From the NCBI GenBank assembly GCA_016718385.1, contig JADKDK010000004.1, forward strand, positions 186,001-250,000: 64,000 nt of DNA. Reading direction: 5' to 3'. Shown here one piece after another: positions 36,261-45,347 of this stretch; position 1 is the first letter of the stretch; each line of letters opens with the position of its first letter. Under the pieces are notes generated by a model, which saw nothing but the letters and a program-made list of their open reading frames with translations, made no database searches and was not told the origin of the DNA. The DNA is from Gammaproteobacteria bacterium (GTDB taxonomy: Bacteria > Pseudomonadota > Gammaproteobacteria > Pseudomonadales > UBA5518). The translations under genes and the position numbers were made by a program.

Positions 36261-38273
36261 ATGTTCGAAAAGATCCTGATCGCCAACCGCGGCGAAATCG
36301 CCTGCCGCGTGATCCGCACCGCGCGCCGCCTCGGCATCCACACCGTGGCGGTGTACTCCGATGCCGACCGCGATGCACTGCACGTCAGCATGGCCGACGA
36401 GGCGGTGCACATCGGTGCCGCGGCGCCGCGCGAGTCCTACCTCTGCGGCGAGCGCATCATCGCGGCCGCGCGCGCCACCGGCGCCCAGGCCATCCATCCC
36501 GGCTACGGCTTCCTGTCCGAGAATGCCGCTTTCGCGCAACTGTGCGCCGACAACGGCCTGGTGTTCATCGGCCCTCCGCCGGAGGCGATCGCGGCGATGG
36601 GCTCCAAGAGCGCGGCCAAGCGCATCATGGAAGACGCCGCGGTGCCCCTGGTGCCGGGTTACCACGGCGAGAACCAGGACGACGCGCTGCTGCTCGCCGA
36701 GGCCGCGCTCATCGGCTACCCGGTGCTGCTCAAGGCCGCGGCCGGCGGCGGCGGCAAGGGCATGCGTCGCGTCGACAGCGCGGCCGAATTCCCCGAGGCG
36801 CTGGCCGCGGCGCGGCGCGAATCCGACAAGGCCTTCGGCGACAGCCACATGCTGGTCGAGAAATGCCTGATCCGTCCGCGCCACGTCGAGATCCAGGTCT
36901 TCTGCGACAACCACGGCAACGGCGTCTACCTGTTCGAGCGCGACTGTTCGCTGCAGCGGCGCCACCAGAAAGTGGTGGAGGAGGCGCCGGCGCCCGGCAT
37001 GACGCCGGCGGTGCGCAGCGCGATGGGACACGCGGCGCTGCGCGCGGCCGAGGCCATCGGTTACCGCGGCGCGGGCACAGTGGAGTTCCTGCTCAGCGCG
37101 GGCGGCGAGTTCTATTTCATGGAAATGAACACGCGGCTGCAGGTGGAGCACCCGGTCACGGAGATGATCACGCGCCAGGACCTCGTGGAATGGCAACTGC
37201 GCGTGGCGGCCGGGGAGCCGCTGCCGCGGCGCCAGGAGGAACTCGCGGTGCACGGGCACGCGCTCGAGGTGCGCATCTACGCCGAGGACCCGCGCAACGA
37301 TTTCCTGCCGGTCACCGGGCGGCTGGCCTGGCTGCAGCCGCCGCAGGAGAGCGAGCACGTGCGCGTGGACACCGGCGTCGTGCAGGGCGACGATGTCAGC
37401 ATCCATTACGATCCGATGATCGCCAAGCTGGTCGTGTGGGACGAGACGCGCCCGCGCGCGCTGGCGCGCCTCAAGCGCGCGCTCGTCGAGTACCGCATCG
37501 GCGGGCTCACGACCAACATCGCCTTCCTGCACAACCTCGTCGCGCATCCGGCCTTTGCCGCGGAGGAGGTGCACACCGCGTTCATCGAGCAGCACGCCGA
37601 TGCGATATTCCGCGATGCCGGTGGCTCGCGCGCGCGCCAGCTCCCCCTGGCGGCGCTCTACCTGCTGCTCGCGCGCGAGCGCCAGGTCGCCGAGCGCGCG
37701 AGCCGCAGCGCCGACAGCTTCTCCCCGTGGCACCTCGGTAATGCCTGGCGCATGGGAGAACCGCGGATCCACCGCCTCGGGCTGCTGATGAACGGCAGCG
37801 CCCAGCAGGTGACGCTGGAGGAGATCGGCGAGGGCAGCGCGCGGCGCTACCGGATGCAGCACGAGGGCCACGGCCTGATGCTCGCCGGCCGCCTCGAGGG
37901 CAACGAACTGGTCGCCAACGTGGAGGCACACATCGAGCGTGTCACCGTGGTGCCGCACGATCGCGTCTACACGCTGTTCGATGCCTGCGGCGCGACCGAG
38001 TTCGCGCTCGTCGAACCGGATCTCGGCGAGGACGTCGAGCACACCGGCGCGCAGGCCTTCGCCGCGCCGATGAACGGCTCCGTGGTCACGCTGCTGGTCG
38101 ACCCCGGCCAGCGCGTCGCGAAGGGCGACGCGCTGCTGATCATGGAGGCGATGAAGATGGAACACACCATTCGCGCGCCCGCCGCGGGGTCCGTGCGCGA
38201 GTTCTACTTCAGACCCGGCGACCTGGTGGACGGCGGCGCCGAGCTGCTGGCGTTCGCGGTTGACGGCGCCTAG
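36261..38273 (+). CDS. liuD: 3-methylcrotonyl-CoA carboxylase, alpha (biotin-containing) subunit
   Basis: ATP-dependent carboxylation of biotin for leucine degradation. A 670-residue protein. Biotin carboxylase begins FEKILIANRGEIACRVIRTA, with GGGGKGMR as ATP-grasp loop and EMNTRLQVEHPVTE as active-site motif. The biotin carrier domain has EAMKMEH about 35 residues from the end. ATG 36261 follows GGTGGAA. It stands alone after a REP cluster, without liuC or liuE nearby. Its TAG stop overlaps the stop of the convergent permease. Confidence 0.96.
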   Translation: MFEKILIANRGEIACRVIRTARRLGIHTVAVYSDADRDALHVSMADEAVHIGAAAPRESYLCGERIIAAARATGAQAIHPGYGFLSENAAFAQLCADNGLVFIGPPPEAIAAMGSKSAAKRIMEDAAVPLVPGYHGENQDDALLLAEAALIGYPVLLKAAAGGGGKGMRRVDSAAEFPEALAAARRESDKAFGDSHMLVEKCLIRPRHVEIQVFCDNHGNGVYLFERDCSLQRRHQKVVEEAPAPGMTPAVRSAMGHAALRAAEAIGYRGAGTVEFLLSAGGEFYFMEMNTRLQVEHPVTEMITRQDLVEWQLRVAAGEPLPRRQEELAVHGHALEVRIYAEDPRNDFLPVTGRLAWLQPPQESEHVRVDTGVVQGDDVSIHYDPMIAKLVVWDETRPRALARLKRALVEYRIGGLTTNIAFLHNLVAHPAFAAEEVHTAFIEQHADAIFRDAGGSRARQLPLAALYLLLARERQVAERASRSADSFSPWHLGNAWRMGEPRIHRLGLLMNGSAQQVTLEEIGEGSARRYRMQHEGHGLMLAGRLEGNELVANVEAHIERVTVVPHDRVYTLFDACGATEFALVEPDLGEDVEHTGAQAFAAPMNGSVVTLLVDPGQRVAKGDALLIMEAMKMEHTIRAPAAGSVREFYFRPGDLVDGGAELLAFAVDGA

Positions 38274-39346
38274 GGATCCGCGTCCGTCGCGGGCGCGACC
38301 CAGGCGCGGAACAGCTCGTTGCCGAGCACCAGCACGACCGCGCCGACGAACAGCCCGATGATGCCCTGGGTGATGAACCCGCCGATGGCGCCGACGAATA
38401 TCACGGTGACGGGGACGTTCAGGCCGCGGCCCATCAGCAGCGGCTTGAGCACGTTGTCCAGTGGCATCAGCAGCACGGTCCAGGCCGCGAAGGCGACCGC
38501 GGTGAAGGTATCGGCGCTGGAGAACAGCCAGATCGCGGCCGGCACCATGATGATGCCCACGCCGAGCTGCACCACGCCGAGCACCAGCGCCAGCGCCGTC
38601 CACAGTCCGGCCGCGGGAACGCCGGCCAGGAACAGGGCGGCGCCGGCCAGCAGGGCCTGGATCAGCGCCACGCCGAGGATGCCGCGCGTGACACCGCGCA
38701 CGGTGGCGGCAGCGAGTGCCGTGAACTGCGCGCCGCGCGCGCCGGCGAGCCGCGTCGCCAGTGCGCGCGCCACGTTGCCTCCCGCCTTCGCACTGGCGAG
38801 CAGCGCGCCGCTGATCACGATGGCGAACACGAACTGCATCAGGCCGAGCCCGAACTGCGCCGCCGAGCTCAGGACCCAGCTCGCCACGGGTTTCATGTGC
38901 GGCCCCAGGGTGGCCAGCACGGATTCGAGGTTCTGCGATGCCTGCAGCCAGATGGCGTGCACGCGCTCTCCCACGATCGGCCACGACGCGACCTTCTGCG
39001 ACGGCGGTGGCACCTGGAGCCGCCCTTCCTGGAAGGCCCCGACCACCGCCTGGATGTCGTCGGCGAGCGAACCGCCGAGCATCACCCCGGGCACGACGAT
39101 CATTGCGAGCAGCGCCAGCACCAGCAGCGTGGCGGCGAGCGTGCGGCGCCCGCCGAGCCACTGGCTGAGCACCAGGAACGGACCGTGGAGCGCGATGGCG
39201 ATGATGCAGCCCCAGGCGATGGCCAGCAGGAAGGGCGCCACGATCACGGCGCACCAGCCGATCAGCAGGGCCAGTGCGCCGAGCCGGATCGCCACGTCGG
39301 TGGCACGCGCGAGCTCGCGTTGCTGTTCGTTTCCGTCCGGCTCCAT
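38270..39346 (-). CDS. AI-2E/PerM family permease
   Basis: A 358-residue polytopic membrane protein and second AI-2E-type permease in the window. Helices start at IRLGALALLIGWCAVIVAPFLLAI. VVPGVMLGGSLADDIQ, LDNVLKPLLMGRGLNVPV and FIGAIGGF-like segments follow the family pattern. Substrate is unknown; family members include quorum-signal exporters and Na+/H+ antiporters. It converges on liuD with overlapping stops (CTAG). It lies 31 bp after the Smr gene on the same strand. Confidence 0.85.
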   Translation of the reverse strand: MEPDGNEQQRELARATDVAIRLGALALLIGWCAVIVAPFLLAIAWGCIIAIALHGPFLVLSQWLGGRRTLAATLLVLALLAMIVVPGVMLGGSLADDIQAVVGAFQEGRLQVPPPSQKVASWPIVGERVHAIWLQASQNLESVLATLGPHMKPVASWVLSSAAQFGLGLMQFVFAIVISGALLASAKAGGNVARALATRLAGARGAQFTALAAATVRGVTRGILGVALIQALLAGAALFLAGVPAAGLWTALALVLGVVQLGVGIIMVPAAIWLFSSADTFTAVAFAAWTVLLMPLDNVLKPLLMGRGLNVPVTVIFVGAIGGFITQGIIGLFVGAVVLVLGNELFRAWVAPATDADP

Positions 39347-39377
39347 GGCGGTTCTCCCGATCGATGTGTGCCGGCGC

Positions 39378-39965
39378 TCAGCGAGCGCGCTTGCTGTGTT
39401 TCTCGAAATTCTCCTGCCGTGCCCGCTCGCTCTTGCGCAGCAGGATCACGGTCGCGCCGGTGCCGCCGAGGTGGCGCGGCGCGGAATGGAAGGCCAGCAC
39501 CTCGGCGAACTGCGGCAGCCACATCGCCACGCAGCTCTTCAGGAGCGCCGGCGTACTGCGCCCGGCGCCCTTGCCGTGGTTGATCAGCGCGGCGCGCACG
39601 TCGTGCTTCATGCAGTCGGCGACGAAGCGCCACAGGGCATCGCGCGACTGCTCCACCGTGAGGCCGTGCAGGTCGAGGCGCGAATCGAAGCGGTAGTCGC
39701 CCAGGCGCAGGCGCTTGAACACGCCGTACTGCACGCCGGGGCGGATGAAGCTCAGTTCCGCGTGCGGTTCGACCAGCGGAATGTGCGAGTCGGAGAGGAA
39801 GTTGCCGTCCTTGCGCACCAGGGATTCGGCCGCGAGCCGCCGGGCGAGCGTGCCGGGCGTGATCTCGGGCGCGCGCTTGAGATGCAGTTGCACATCGCCG
39901 GCGAGCGGTCGCACATCGCTCATCAGCTCGCGAAAATCCTGGTCCTCGGACGTGTTCTGCTGCAT
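39378..39965 (-). CDS. Smr domain endonuclease-like protein (SmrA/SmrB type)
   Basis: A 195-residue protein. Residues 1-95 are a variable region with DVRPLAGDVQLHLKR. The Smr domain begins SRLDLHGLTVEQSRDAL near residue 101 and has ALINHGKGAGRS and HLGGTGATVILLRK, the DxHG and HGxG motifs that form the nuclease active site. SmrB-type proteins cleave mRNA at collided ribosomes. Which subgroup this belongs to is not certain. ATG 39965 is the first good start. Confidence 0.88.
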   Translation of the reverse strand: MQQNTSEDQDFRELMSDVRPLAGDVQLHLKRAPEITPGTLARRLAAESLVRKDGNFLSDSHIPLVEPHAELSFIRPGVQYGVFKRLRLGDYRFDSRLDLHGLTVEQSRDALWRFVADCMKHDVRAALINHGKGAGRSTPALLKSCVAMWLPQFAEVLAFHSAPRHLGGTGATVILLRKSERARQENFEKHSKRAR

Positions 39966-40176
39966 CCCCGGTTCCCCTGTCCGGCGCCCGCGCGGGCCGC
40001 CCCGGCGGCACCCGCCGTGGCGGCGGAGTATACGCGCAATCATCGCCGCGGATGCCGGACATAAGCCATCGAAATGGCTGAATTGCCGGGTGCTTGCCGC
40101 TACACTGACAGCCCGCCGCCGTGCGCCACCTGCGACAATGCGCGGCCTCGAAGACAATAAGAGCGGAGGAATCCCG

Positions 40177-41802
40177 ATGTTGGGTCTGATCATGAACCGG
40201 CAGCTGACGATCACCTCGATCATGGAGCATGCGCGCAAGTTCCATGGCGATGCCGAGGTCGTGTCGGTCACCGCCGACCAGCCGCTGCACCGTTACACCT
40301 ATCGCGAGGCCTTCGCGCGCAGCGCGCGGCTGGCCAATGCGCTCGCGCGGCTCGGTATCCTCCAGGGCGAGCGGATCGGCACGCTGGCCTGGAACGATTA
40401 CCGCCACCTGGAGGTCTACTTCGCGACGTCCTGCGCGGGCTTCGTGTGCCATACGATCAACCCGCGCCTGTTCCCGGAGCAGATCGAGTACATCGTCGAG
40501 CACGCCGAGGACCGCTGGCTCTTCGTCGACCCGGCCTTCGTGCCGCTGCTGGAAGCGCTGAAGCACCGCCTCGGCTGCGTCGAGGGCTTCGTGATCCTCG
40601 GGCCGGCGGGCGCGGCGGCGAAGACCACCCTGCGCAATGCCGTCGACTACGAGACGCTGATCGCCGGCGAGCCCGATACCTTCGACTGGCCGGAACTCGA
40701 CGAGAACAGCGCCTGCGCGATGTGCTACACCTCCGGCACCACGGGCAATCCCAAGGGAGTGGTCTACAGCCATCGCGCGCTCGTACTGCACACCTACGCC
40801 TGCCTGATGCCCGACGTGATGAGCCTCTCGGCGCGCGAGGTCGTGATGCCGGTGGTGCCGATGTTCCACGTCAACGCCTGGAGCATCCCCTACGGCGCCG
40901 CCGCGGTCGGCGCGAAGCTGGTATTCCCGGGCCCGAAGATGGGCGACGGCGAGACGCTGCAGCGGCTGATCGAGGGCGAGGGCGTCACGGTGACGGCCGG
41001 CGTGCCCACGGTCTGGCTCGCGCTGCTGACGCACCTGGACCGGACCGGGAAGCAGGTTCCCTCGCTGCGACGGGTGATCGTCGGCGGCTCGGCCTGCCCG
41101 CGTACGATCATGGAGGAGTTCGAGCACGAGCATGGCGTGCACGTGCACCATGCCTGGGGCATGACCGAGATGAGCCCGATGGGGACCTTCAATTCACCGA
41201 GCGCGGATTTCGACACGCTGAGCAGCGAGGAACAGTGGGCGCAGCGCCTGCGCGTCGGGCGGCCCGTCTACGGGGTGGAGGTGAAGATCGTCGACGCCGC
41301 GGGCAAGGAACTGCCCTGGGACGGTGTATCCTTCGGTGCGCTCAAGGTGCGCGGGCCGTGGATCTGTGCCGAGTATTTCCGCATCGGCAAGGGCGATGCG
41401 CACGACGACGAGGGCTGGTTCGAGACCGGCGACGTCGCGACCATCGACCGGCGCGGCTACGTCGCGATCACCGACCGCACCAAGGACGTGATCAAGTCCG
41501 GCGGCGAGTGGATCAGCTCGATCGATCTCGAGAACACCGCGGTGGCGCACCCGGCCGTGGCCGAGGCGGCGGTGATCGGCGCGTATCATCCGCGCTGGGA
41601 CGAGCGGCCGCTGCTCTGCGTCGTGCTGCATCCGGGTGAACAGCTGACGCGAGAGGAAATGCTCGCGTGGTTCGAGGGCAAGGTCGCGAAGTGGTGGGTT
41701 CCCGACGACGTGGTCTTCGTCGACGGACTCCCGCACACGGCAACGGGCAAGTTGAGCAAGAAGGATCTGCGCGAGCGCATGAAGGATTACCGCTTCCCGT
41801 AG
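40177..41802 (+). CDS. Acyl-CoA synthetase (AMP-forming), AlkK/DmdB-like
   Basis: Activates a carboxylic acid to its CoA thioester. A 541-residue ANL enzyme. YTSGTTGNPKG near residues 183-195 is the P-loop, HHAWGMTEMSP the acyl/AMP motif, DEGWFETGDVATID the A8 region, and TGKLSKKDL near the end supplies the A10 lysine. Size and motifs fit medium-chain AlkK-type or methylmercaptopropionate (DmdB) ligases. ATG 40177 follows GCGGAGGAA. The TAG stop is the head of a GTAG REP-like palindrome. A DmdC-type dehydrogenase follows. Confidence 0.88.
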   Translation: MLGLIMNRQLTITSIMEHARKFHGDAEVVSVTADQPLHRYTYREAFARSARLANALARLGILQGERIGTLAWNDYRHLEVYFATSCAGFVCHTINPRLFPEQIEYIVEHAEDRWLFVDPAFVPLLEALKHRLGCVEGFVILGPAGAAAKTTLRNAVDYETLIAGEPDTFDWPELDENSACAMCYTSGTTGNPKGVVYSHRALVLHTYACLMPDVMSLSAREVVMPVVPMFHVNAWSIPYGAAAVGAKLVFPGPKMGDGETLQRLIEGEGVTVTAGVPTVWLALLTHLDRTGKQVPSLRRVIVGGSACPRTIMEEFEHEHGVHVHHAWGMTEMSPMGTFNSPSADFDTLSSEEQWAQRLRVGRPVYGVEVKIVDAAGKELPWDGVSFGALKVRGPWICAEYFRIGKGDAHDDEGWFETGDVATIDRRGYVAITDRTKDVIKSGGEWISSIDLENTAVAHPAVAEAAVIGAYHPRWDERPLLCVVLHPGEQLTREEMLAWFEGKVAKWWVPDDVVFVDGLPHTATGKLSKKDLRERMKDYRFP

Positions 41803-41863
41803 GTCGCCATTCATGGCGACAGCCGCTTTCCAGATGCTGCAGTCGCCATGAATGGCGACCCAC
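41799..41863. repeat. Inverted pair of REP-like palindromes
   Basis: GTAG plus GTCGCCATTCATGGCGAC at 41799-41820, facing GTCGCCATGAATGGCGAC plus CCAC at 41842-41863. The first GTAG supplies the stop codon of the acyl-CoA synthetase. The tail-to-tail arrangement resembles a BIME. Confidence 0.88.
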
Positions 41864-41925
41864 GGGTCGACGGCAGCGCTCGGGCATGCACACCGATGAA
41901 ACTGGTCTTGTAACGGAGAGACGAT

Positions 41926-43704
41926 ATGAGCGATTACAAAGCCCCCGTCACGGAGATCGCCTTCGTGCTGGACGAGCACGTCGGCATGGCAGGAATCGCC
42001 GCGCTGCCGGGGCTGGAGGAAGCGACCCCCGACGTCGTGCAGGCGGTGCTGGAGGGCGTGGCCACGCTGACCGAGGAGGTGATCGCGCCGCTCAACTGGC
42101 CGGGTGACCGTCAGGGCACGCGCATCGAGAACCGCGCCGTGGTGCAGGCAGACGGTTTCAAGGAAGCCTACTGGCAGTACGTCGAGGGCGGCTGGGGCAG
42201 CCTGCCGTTTCCCGCCGAGCTCGGCGGGCAGGGCATGCCGGTGGTGCTCGCCACCGCGGTGCTCGAGATGGTCCAGTCGGGCGGCATTGCCTTCGGCCTG
42301 TGCCCGCTGCTCACCCAGGGGGCCACCGATGCGATTCTCGCCCACGGCAGCGATGAACTGAAGCGCACGTACCTGCCGAAGATGATCTCGGGCGAATGGA
42401 CCGGCACCATGAACCTCACCGAGCCGCAGGCGGGCTCCGATCTCGCCGCGGTGGCGGCGCGCGCGCAACGCGAAGGGAACCATTACCGCATCTTCGGCAA
42501 CAAGATCTTCATCACCTGGGGTGACCACGGGATGACGGAGAACGTGATCCACCTGGTGCTCGCGCGCCTGCCGGACGCGCCGCCGGGCGTGAGAGGCATC
42601 TCGCTGTTCCTGGTGCCGAAGTTCCTCGTGAATGCCGACGGCAGCCCGGGCGCGCGCAATGACGTCTACCCGGTCTCGGTCGAGCACAAGCTCGGCATTC
42701 ACGCGAGCCCGACCTGCGTGATGGGCTTCGGTGATGACGGCGGCGCCATCGGCTACCTGGTCGGCGAGGAGGGCAAGGGCCTCGCCTGCATGTTCACGAT
42801 GATGAACCACGCGCGGCTCTCGGTGGGGCTGCAGGGGGTGGCGGTCTCCGAGCGATCGCTGCAGCGCGCCGTGGCCTTCGCGCGCGAGCGGGTGCAGGGC
42901 GCGGTGGCCGGACAGACCGGGCGTGCCCCGATCATCCATCATCCCGACGTGCGCCGCATGCTGCTGCAGATGAAGGCGCTGACCGAGGCAGGTCGCGCGC
43001 TGGCCTACGTCGCGATGGGCAGCCAGGACCGCATCCACCATTCGCCCGATGCCGCCGAGCGAGCGTTCCACGAGGAGCGCATCGCGCTGCTGACGCCGAT
43101 CGTGAAGGGCTGGTGCACGGAAATGTCGATGGAGATCACCTCGCTCGGCGTGCAGGTGCATGGCGGCATGGGTTTCATCGAGGAAACGGGCGCCGCGCAG
43201 CACCTGCGCGATGCGCGCATCCTGCCGATCTACGAAGGCACCAACGGCATCCAGGCGCTGGATCTCGTGGGGCGCAAGTTCCTGCGCGACGGCGGCACGG
43301 GGATGAAGTCGTTGCTCGCCGAGATGCGCGGCGTCGCGGCGGCGCTCGGCGCGGGCGCGCTCGCCGACATCGGGACGCGGCTCGCGCGCGCGATCGATGC
43401 GCTGCAGGATGCGGCCGACTGGATCCGCGCGAATGCCGATGCCGCCGGCGTGGTGCCGGGCGCGGCGGCATACAACTTCCTGATGCTCGCCGGCACCGTG
43501 GCCGGCGGCTGGCAAGTCGGCGTGGCGGCGCTGGCCGCGCAACGCCGGCTCGCGGCGGGTGCCGACAACGCGGACTTCCTGCGCGCCAAGCTGCTCACGG
43601 CGCGCTTCTACGCCGAGCAGATCCTGCCGCGCGCGCAGATGCATGCCGAGGCCGTGCAGGCGGGTGCGCAGACGATCATGGCCTTCGACGAGGCGATGTT
43701 GTAG
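41926..43704 (+). CDS. Acyl-CoA dehydrogenase, DmdC-like (3-methylmercaptopropionyl-CoA dehydrogenase type)
   Basis: A 592-residue FAD enzyme of the long acyl-CoA dehydrogenase class. MSDYKAPVTEIAFVL is the typical DmdC-like N-terminus. TGTMNLTEPQAGSDLAAV, KIFITWGDHGM, MGFGDDGGAIGYLVGE and the active-site region IYEGTNGIQALDL with its catalytic Glu are seen. The extra C-terminal domain (residues 470-592) is the acetyl-CoA dehydrogenase C-terminal type. Relatives act on methylmercaptopropionyl-CoA or on medium-chain acyl-CoA, so the substrate is open. The TAG stop lies in a REP-like head. Confidence 0.88.
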   Translation: MSDYKAPVTEIAFVLDEHVGMAGIAALPGLEEATPDVVQAVLEGVATLTEEVIAPLNWPGDRQGTRIENRAVVQADGFKEAYWQYVEGGWGSLPFPAELGGQGMPVVLATAVLEMVQSGGIAFGLCPLLTQGATDAILAHGSDELKRTYLPKMISGEWTGTMNLTEPQAGSDLAAVAARAQREGNHYRIFGNKIFITWGDHGMTENVIHLVLARLPDAPPGVRGISLFLVPKFLVNADGSPGARNDVYPVSVEHKLGIHASPTCVMGFGDDGGAIGYLVGEEGKGLACMFTMMNHARLSVGLQGVAVSERSLQRAVAFARERVQGAVAGQTGRAPIIHHPDVRRMLLQMKALTEAGRALAYVAMGSQDRIHHSPDAAERAFHEERIALLTPIVKGWCTEMSMEITSLGVQVHGGMGFIEETGAAQHLRDARILPIYEGTNGIQALDLVGRKFLRDGGTGMKSLLAEMRGVAAALGAGALADIGTRLARAIDALQDAADWIRANADAAGVVPGAAAYNFLMLAGTVAGGWQVGVAALAAQRRLAAGADNADFLRAKLLTARFYAEQILPRAQMHAEAVQAGAQTIMAFDEAML

Positions 43705-43813
43705 GTCGGGCTGTAGGTCGGGCTTCAGCCCGACAAGGGGTCGGCGCAGCCGAACCCGCCGCATCGCCGCAGGCACAAGCGAAAGGCACCCGTCGGCATG
43801 AATGCCGACCCAC
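43701..43813. repeat. REP-like palindromes between dmdC-like gene and aldehyde dehydrogenase
   Basis: A 12-base GTAGGTCGGGCT is tandemly duplicated at 43701-43712 and 43713-43724; the second copy completes GTCGGGCTTCAGCCCGAC (to 43734). An inverted GTCGGCATGAATGCCGAC plus CCAC lies at 43792-43813. The first GTAG holds the upstream stop codon. Confidence 0.82.
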
Positions 43814-43832
43814 ACCAGAAGGAGTGATGACG

Positions 43833-45263
43833 ATGCAACGCTGCGAACAGTTCTACATCAACGGCCAGTGGGTCGATCCGGTCGAGCGCCGCACGCTGGA
43901 GGTGATAAACCCCGCCACCGAGCAGCCGATCGCGACAATTGCGCTGGGCTCGGCGGCGGACGTCGACAAGGCCTGCACGGCGGCGCGTGCCGCGTTCCCG
44001 GCGTATTCGCGCACCTCGCGGGCCGAGCGCATCGCGCTGCTCGAGCGCATCATCGCGGGCTACCAGGCGCGCTATGGCGAATTCGCCGCGGCGATCTCGC
44101 AGGAGATGGGCGCACCGATCACGCTCGCGACCAGGGCCCAGGCTGCCATGATCGTCGGGCATTTCAGCGCCGCGCTGAAGGTGCTGAAGGAATTCCGCTT
44201 CGAGGAGGACATCGGCAGCACGCGCGTGTTCCGCGAACCGGTCGGCGTGTGCGCGTTGATCACGCCATGGAACTGGCCCGCGAACCAGATCGGCTGCAAG
44301 GTGGCGCCGGCGCTGGCCACCGGCTGCACCATGGTGCTGAAGCCGAGCGAGATCGCGCCGCTCGACGCGTACCTGTTCGCGCAGGTGCTGCACGATGCCG
44401 GCGTGCCGCCGGGCGTGTTCAACCTCGTCAACGGCGACGGTCCCGGCGTGGGCAGCGCGCTGGCCGCGCACCCGGAAGTCGACATGGTCTCGTTCACCGG
44501 TTCCACGCGCGCCGGCGTCCAGGTGGCCAAGAGCGCCGCCGACACCGTCAAGCGTGTCTGCCAGGAACTCGGCGGCAAGTCGGCGAACATCCTGCTCGAT
44601 GATGCGGACTTGCAGAAGGCCGTGACGCGCGACGTGCTCGGCTGTTTCAGCAACAGCGGCCAGTCCTGCAACGCACCCACGCGCATGCTGGTGCCTGCAG
44701 CGCGCCTCGACGAGGTCAAGGCGATCGCGCGCGCCGCCGCCGCGATGGTCAAGGAAGGGGACCCGCAGTCCGAAGCGACCACGATGGGCCCGGTGGTCAG
44801 CAAGGCGCAGTACGACAGGATCCAGCGCCTGATCCAGGCCGGCATCGACGAGGGCGCGGAACTGGTCTGCGGGGGCACCGGCAAGCCCGAGGGACTGGAG
44901 ACCGGCTACTACGTGAAGCCCACGATTTTCGCCAACGTGCGCAATGACATGACCATCGCGCGCGAGGAAGTCTTCGGGCCGGTGCTCGCGATCCTGCCCT
45001 ACCGGGACGAGGCCGAGGCGATCCGCATCGCCAACGATACCGTCTACGGGCTGTCGGGCTACGTCACATCGGCGAGCATCGAGCGCGCGCGCAACGTGGC
45101 GGCGCAATTGCGTACCGGCATGGTGCACCTGAACGGCGCCTCGACCGACATCGCCGCGCCCTTCGGCGGCTACAAGCAGTCGGGCAACGGCCGCGAGTGG
45201 GGCGAGCACGGCTTCCACGACTTCCTCGAGACCAAGGCGGTGATGGGCTTCAACCCGGCCTGA
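43833..45263 (+). CDS. NAD(P)-dependent aldehyde dehydrogenase
   Basis: Oxidises an aldehyde to the acid. A 476-residue enzyme. PWNWPANQIGCKVAPALA, FTGSTRAG, the general base Glu245 in CQELGGKSAN and the catalytic Cys279 in NSGQSCNAPTR are all present, and GPVLAILPYRDEAEAI and AAPFGGYKQSGNGREWG close the fold. AAGGAG at 43819-43824 fits the ATG at 43833 better than 43827. It is separated from the dehydrogenase upstream by palindromic repeats; the substrate is unknown. Confidence 0.92.
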   Translation: MQRCEQFYINGQWVDPVERRTLEVINPATEQPIATIALGSAADVDKACTAARAAFPAYSRTSRAERIALLERIIAGYQARYGEFAAAISQEMGAPITLATRAQAAMIVGHFSAALKVLKEFRFEEDIGSTRVFREPVGVCALITPWNWPANQIGCKVAPALATGCTMVLKPSEIAPLDAYLFAQVLHDAGVPPGVFNLVNGDGPGVGSALAAHPEVDMVSFTGSTRAGVQVAKSAADTVKRVCQELGGKSANILLDDADLQKAVTRDVLGCFSNSGQSCNAPTRMLVPAARLDEVKAIARAAAAMVKEGDPQSEATTMGPVVSKAQYDRIQRLIQAGIDEGAELVCGGTGKPEGLETGYYVKPTIFANVRNDMTIAREEVFGPVLAILPYRDEAEAIRIANDTVYGLSGYVTSASIERARNVAAQLRTGMVHLNGASTDIAAPFGGYKQSGNGREWGEHGFHDFLETKAVMGFNPA

Positions 45264-45290
45264 TGCCGGGGTTGCTGCGCGCGTCGGCCC

Positions 45291-45337
45291 GTGGGTCCGG
45301 CTTCAGCCGGACAATGTCCGCTTGAAAGCGGACCCAC
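45291..45337. repeat. Inverted pair of REP-like palindromes
   Basis: GTGG plus GTCCGGCTTCAGCCGGAC at 45291-45312, and GTCCGCTTGAAAGCGGAC plus CCAC at 45316-45337 in the opposite direction. It lies between convergent genes and could act as a bidirectional terminator. Confidence 0.85.
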
Positions 45338-45347
45338 GGGCGCCGTG

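Noticed and set aside
34479..39254. 1591-codon open frame on the minus strand
   Set aside because: It lies antisense to liuB, liuD and part of the permease. Its His/Arg/Gly-rich translation has no domain pattern and is a by-product of high-GC codon use.
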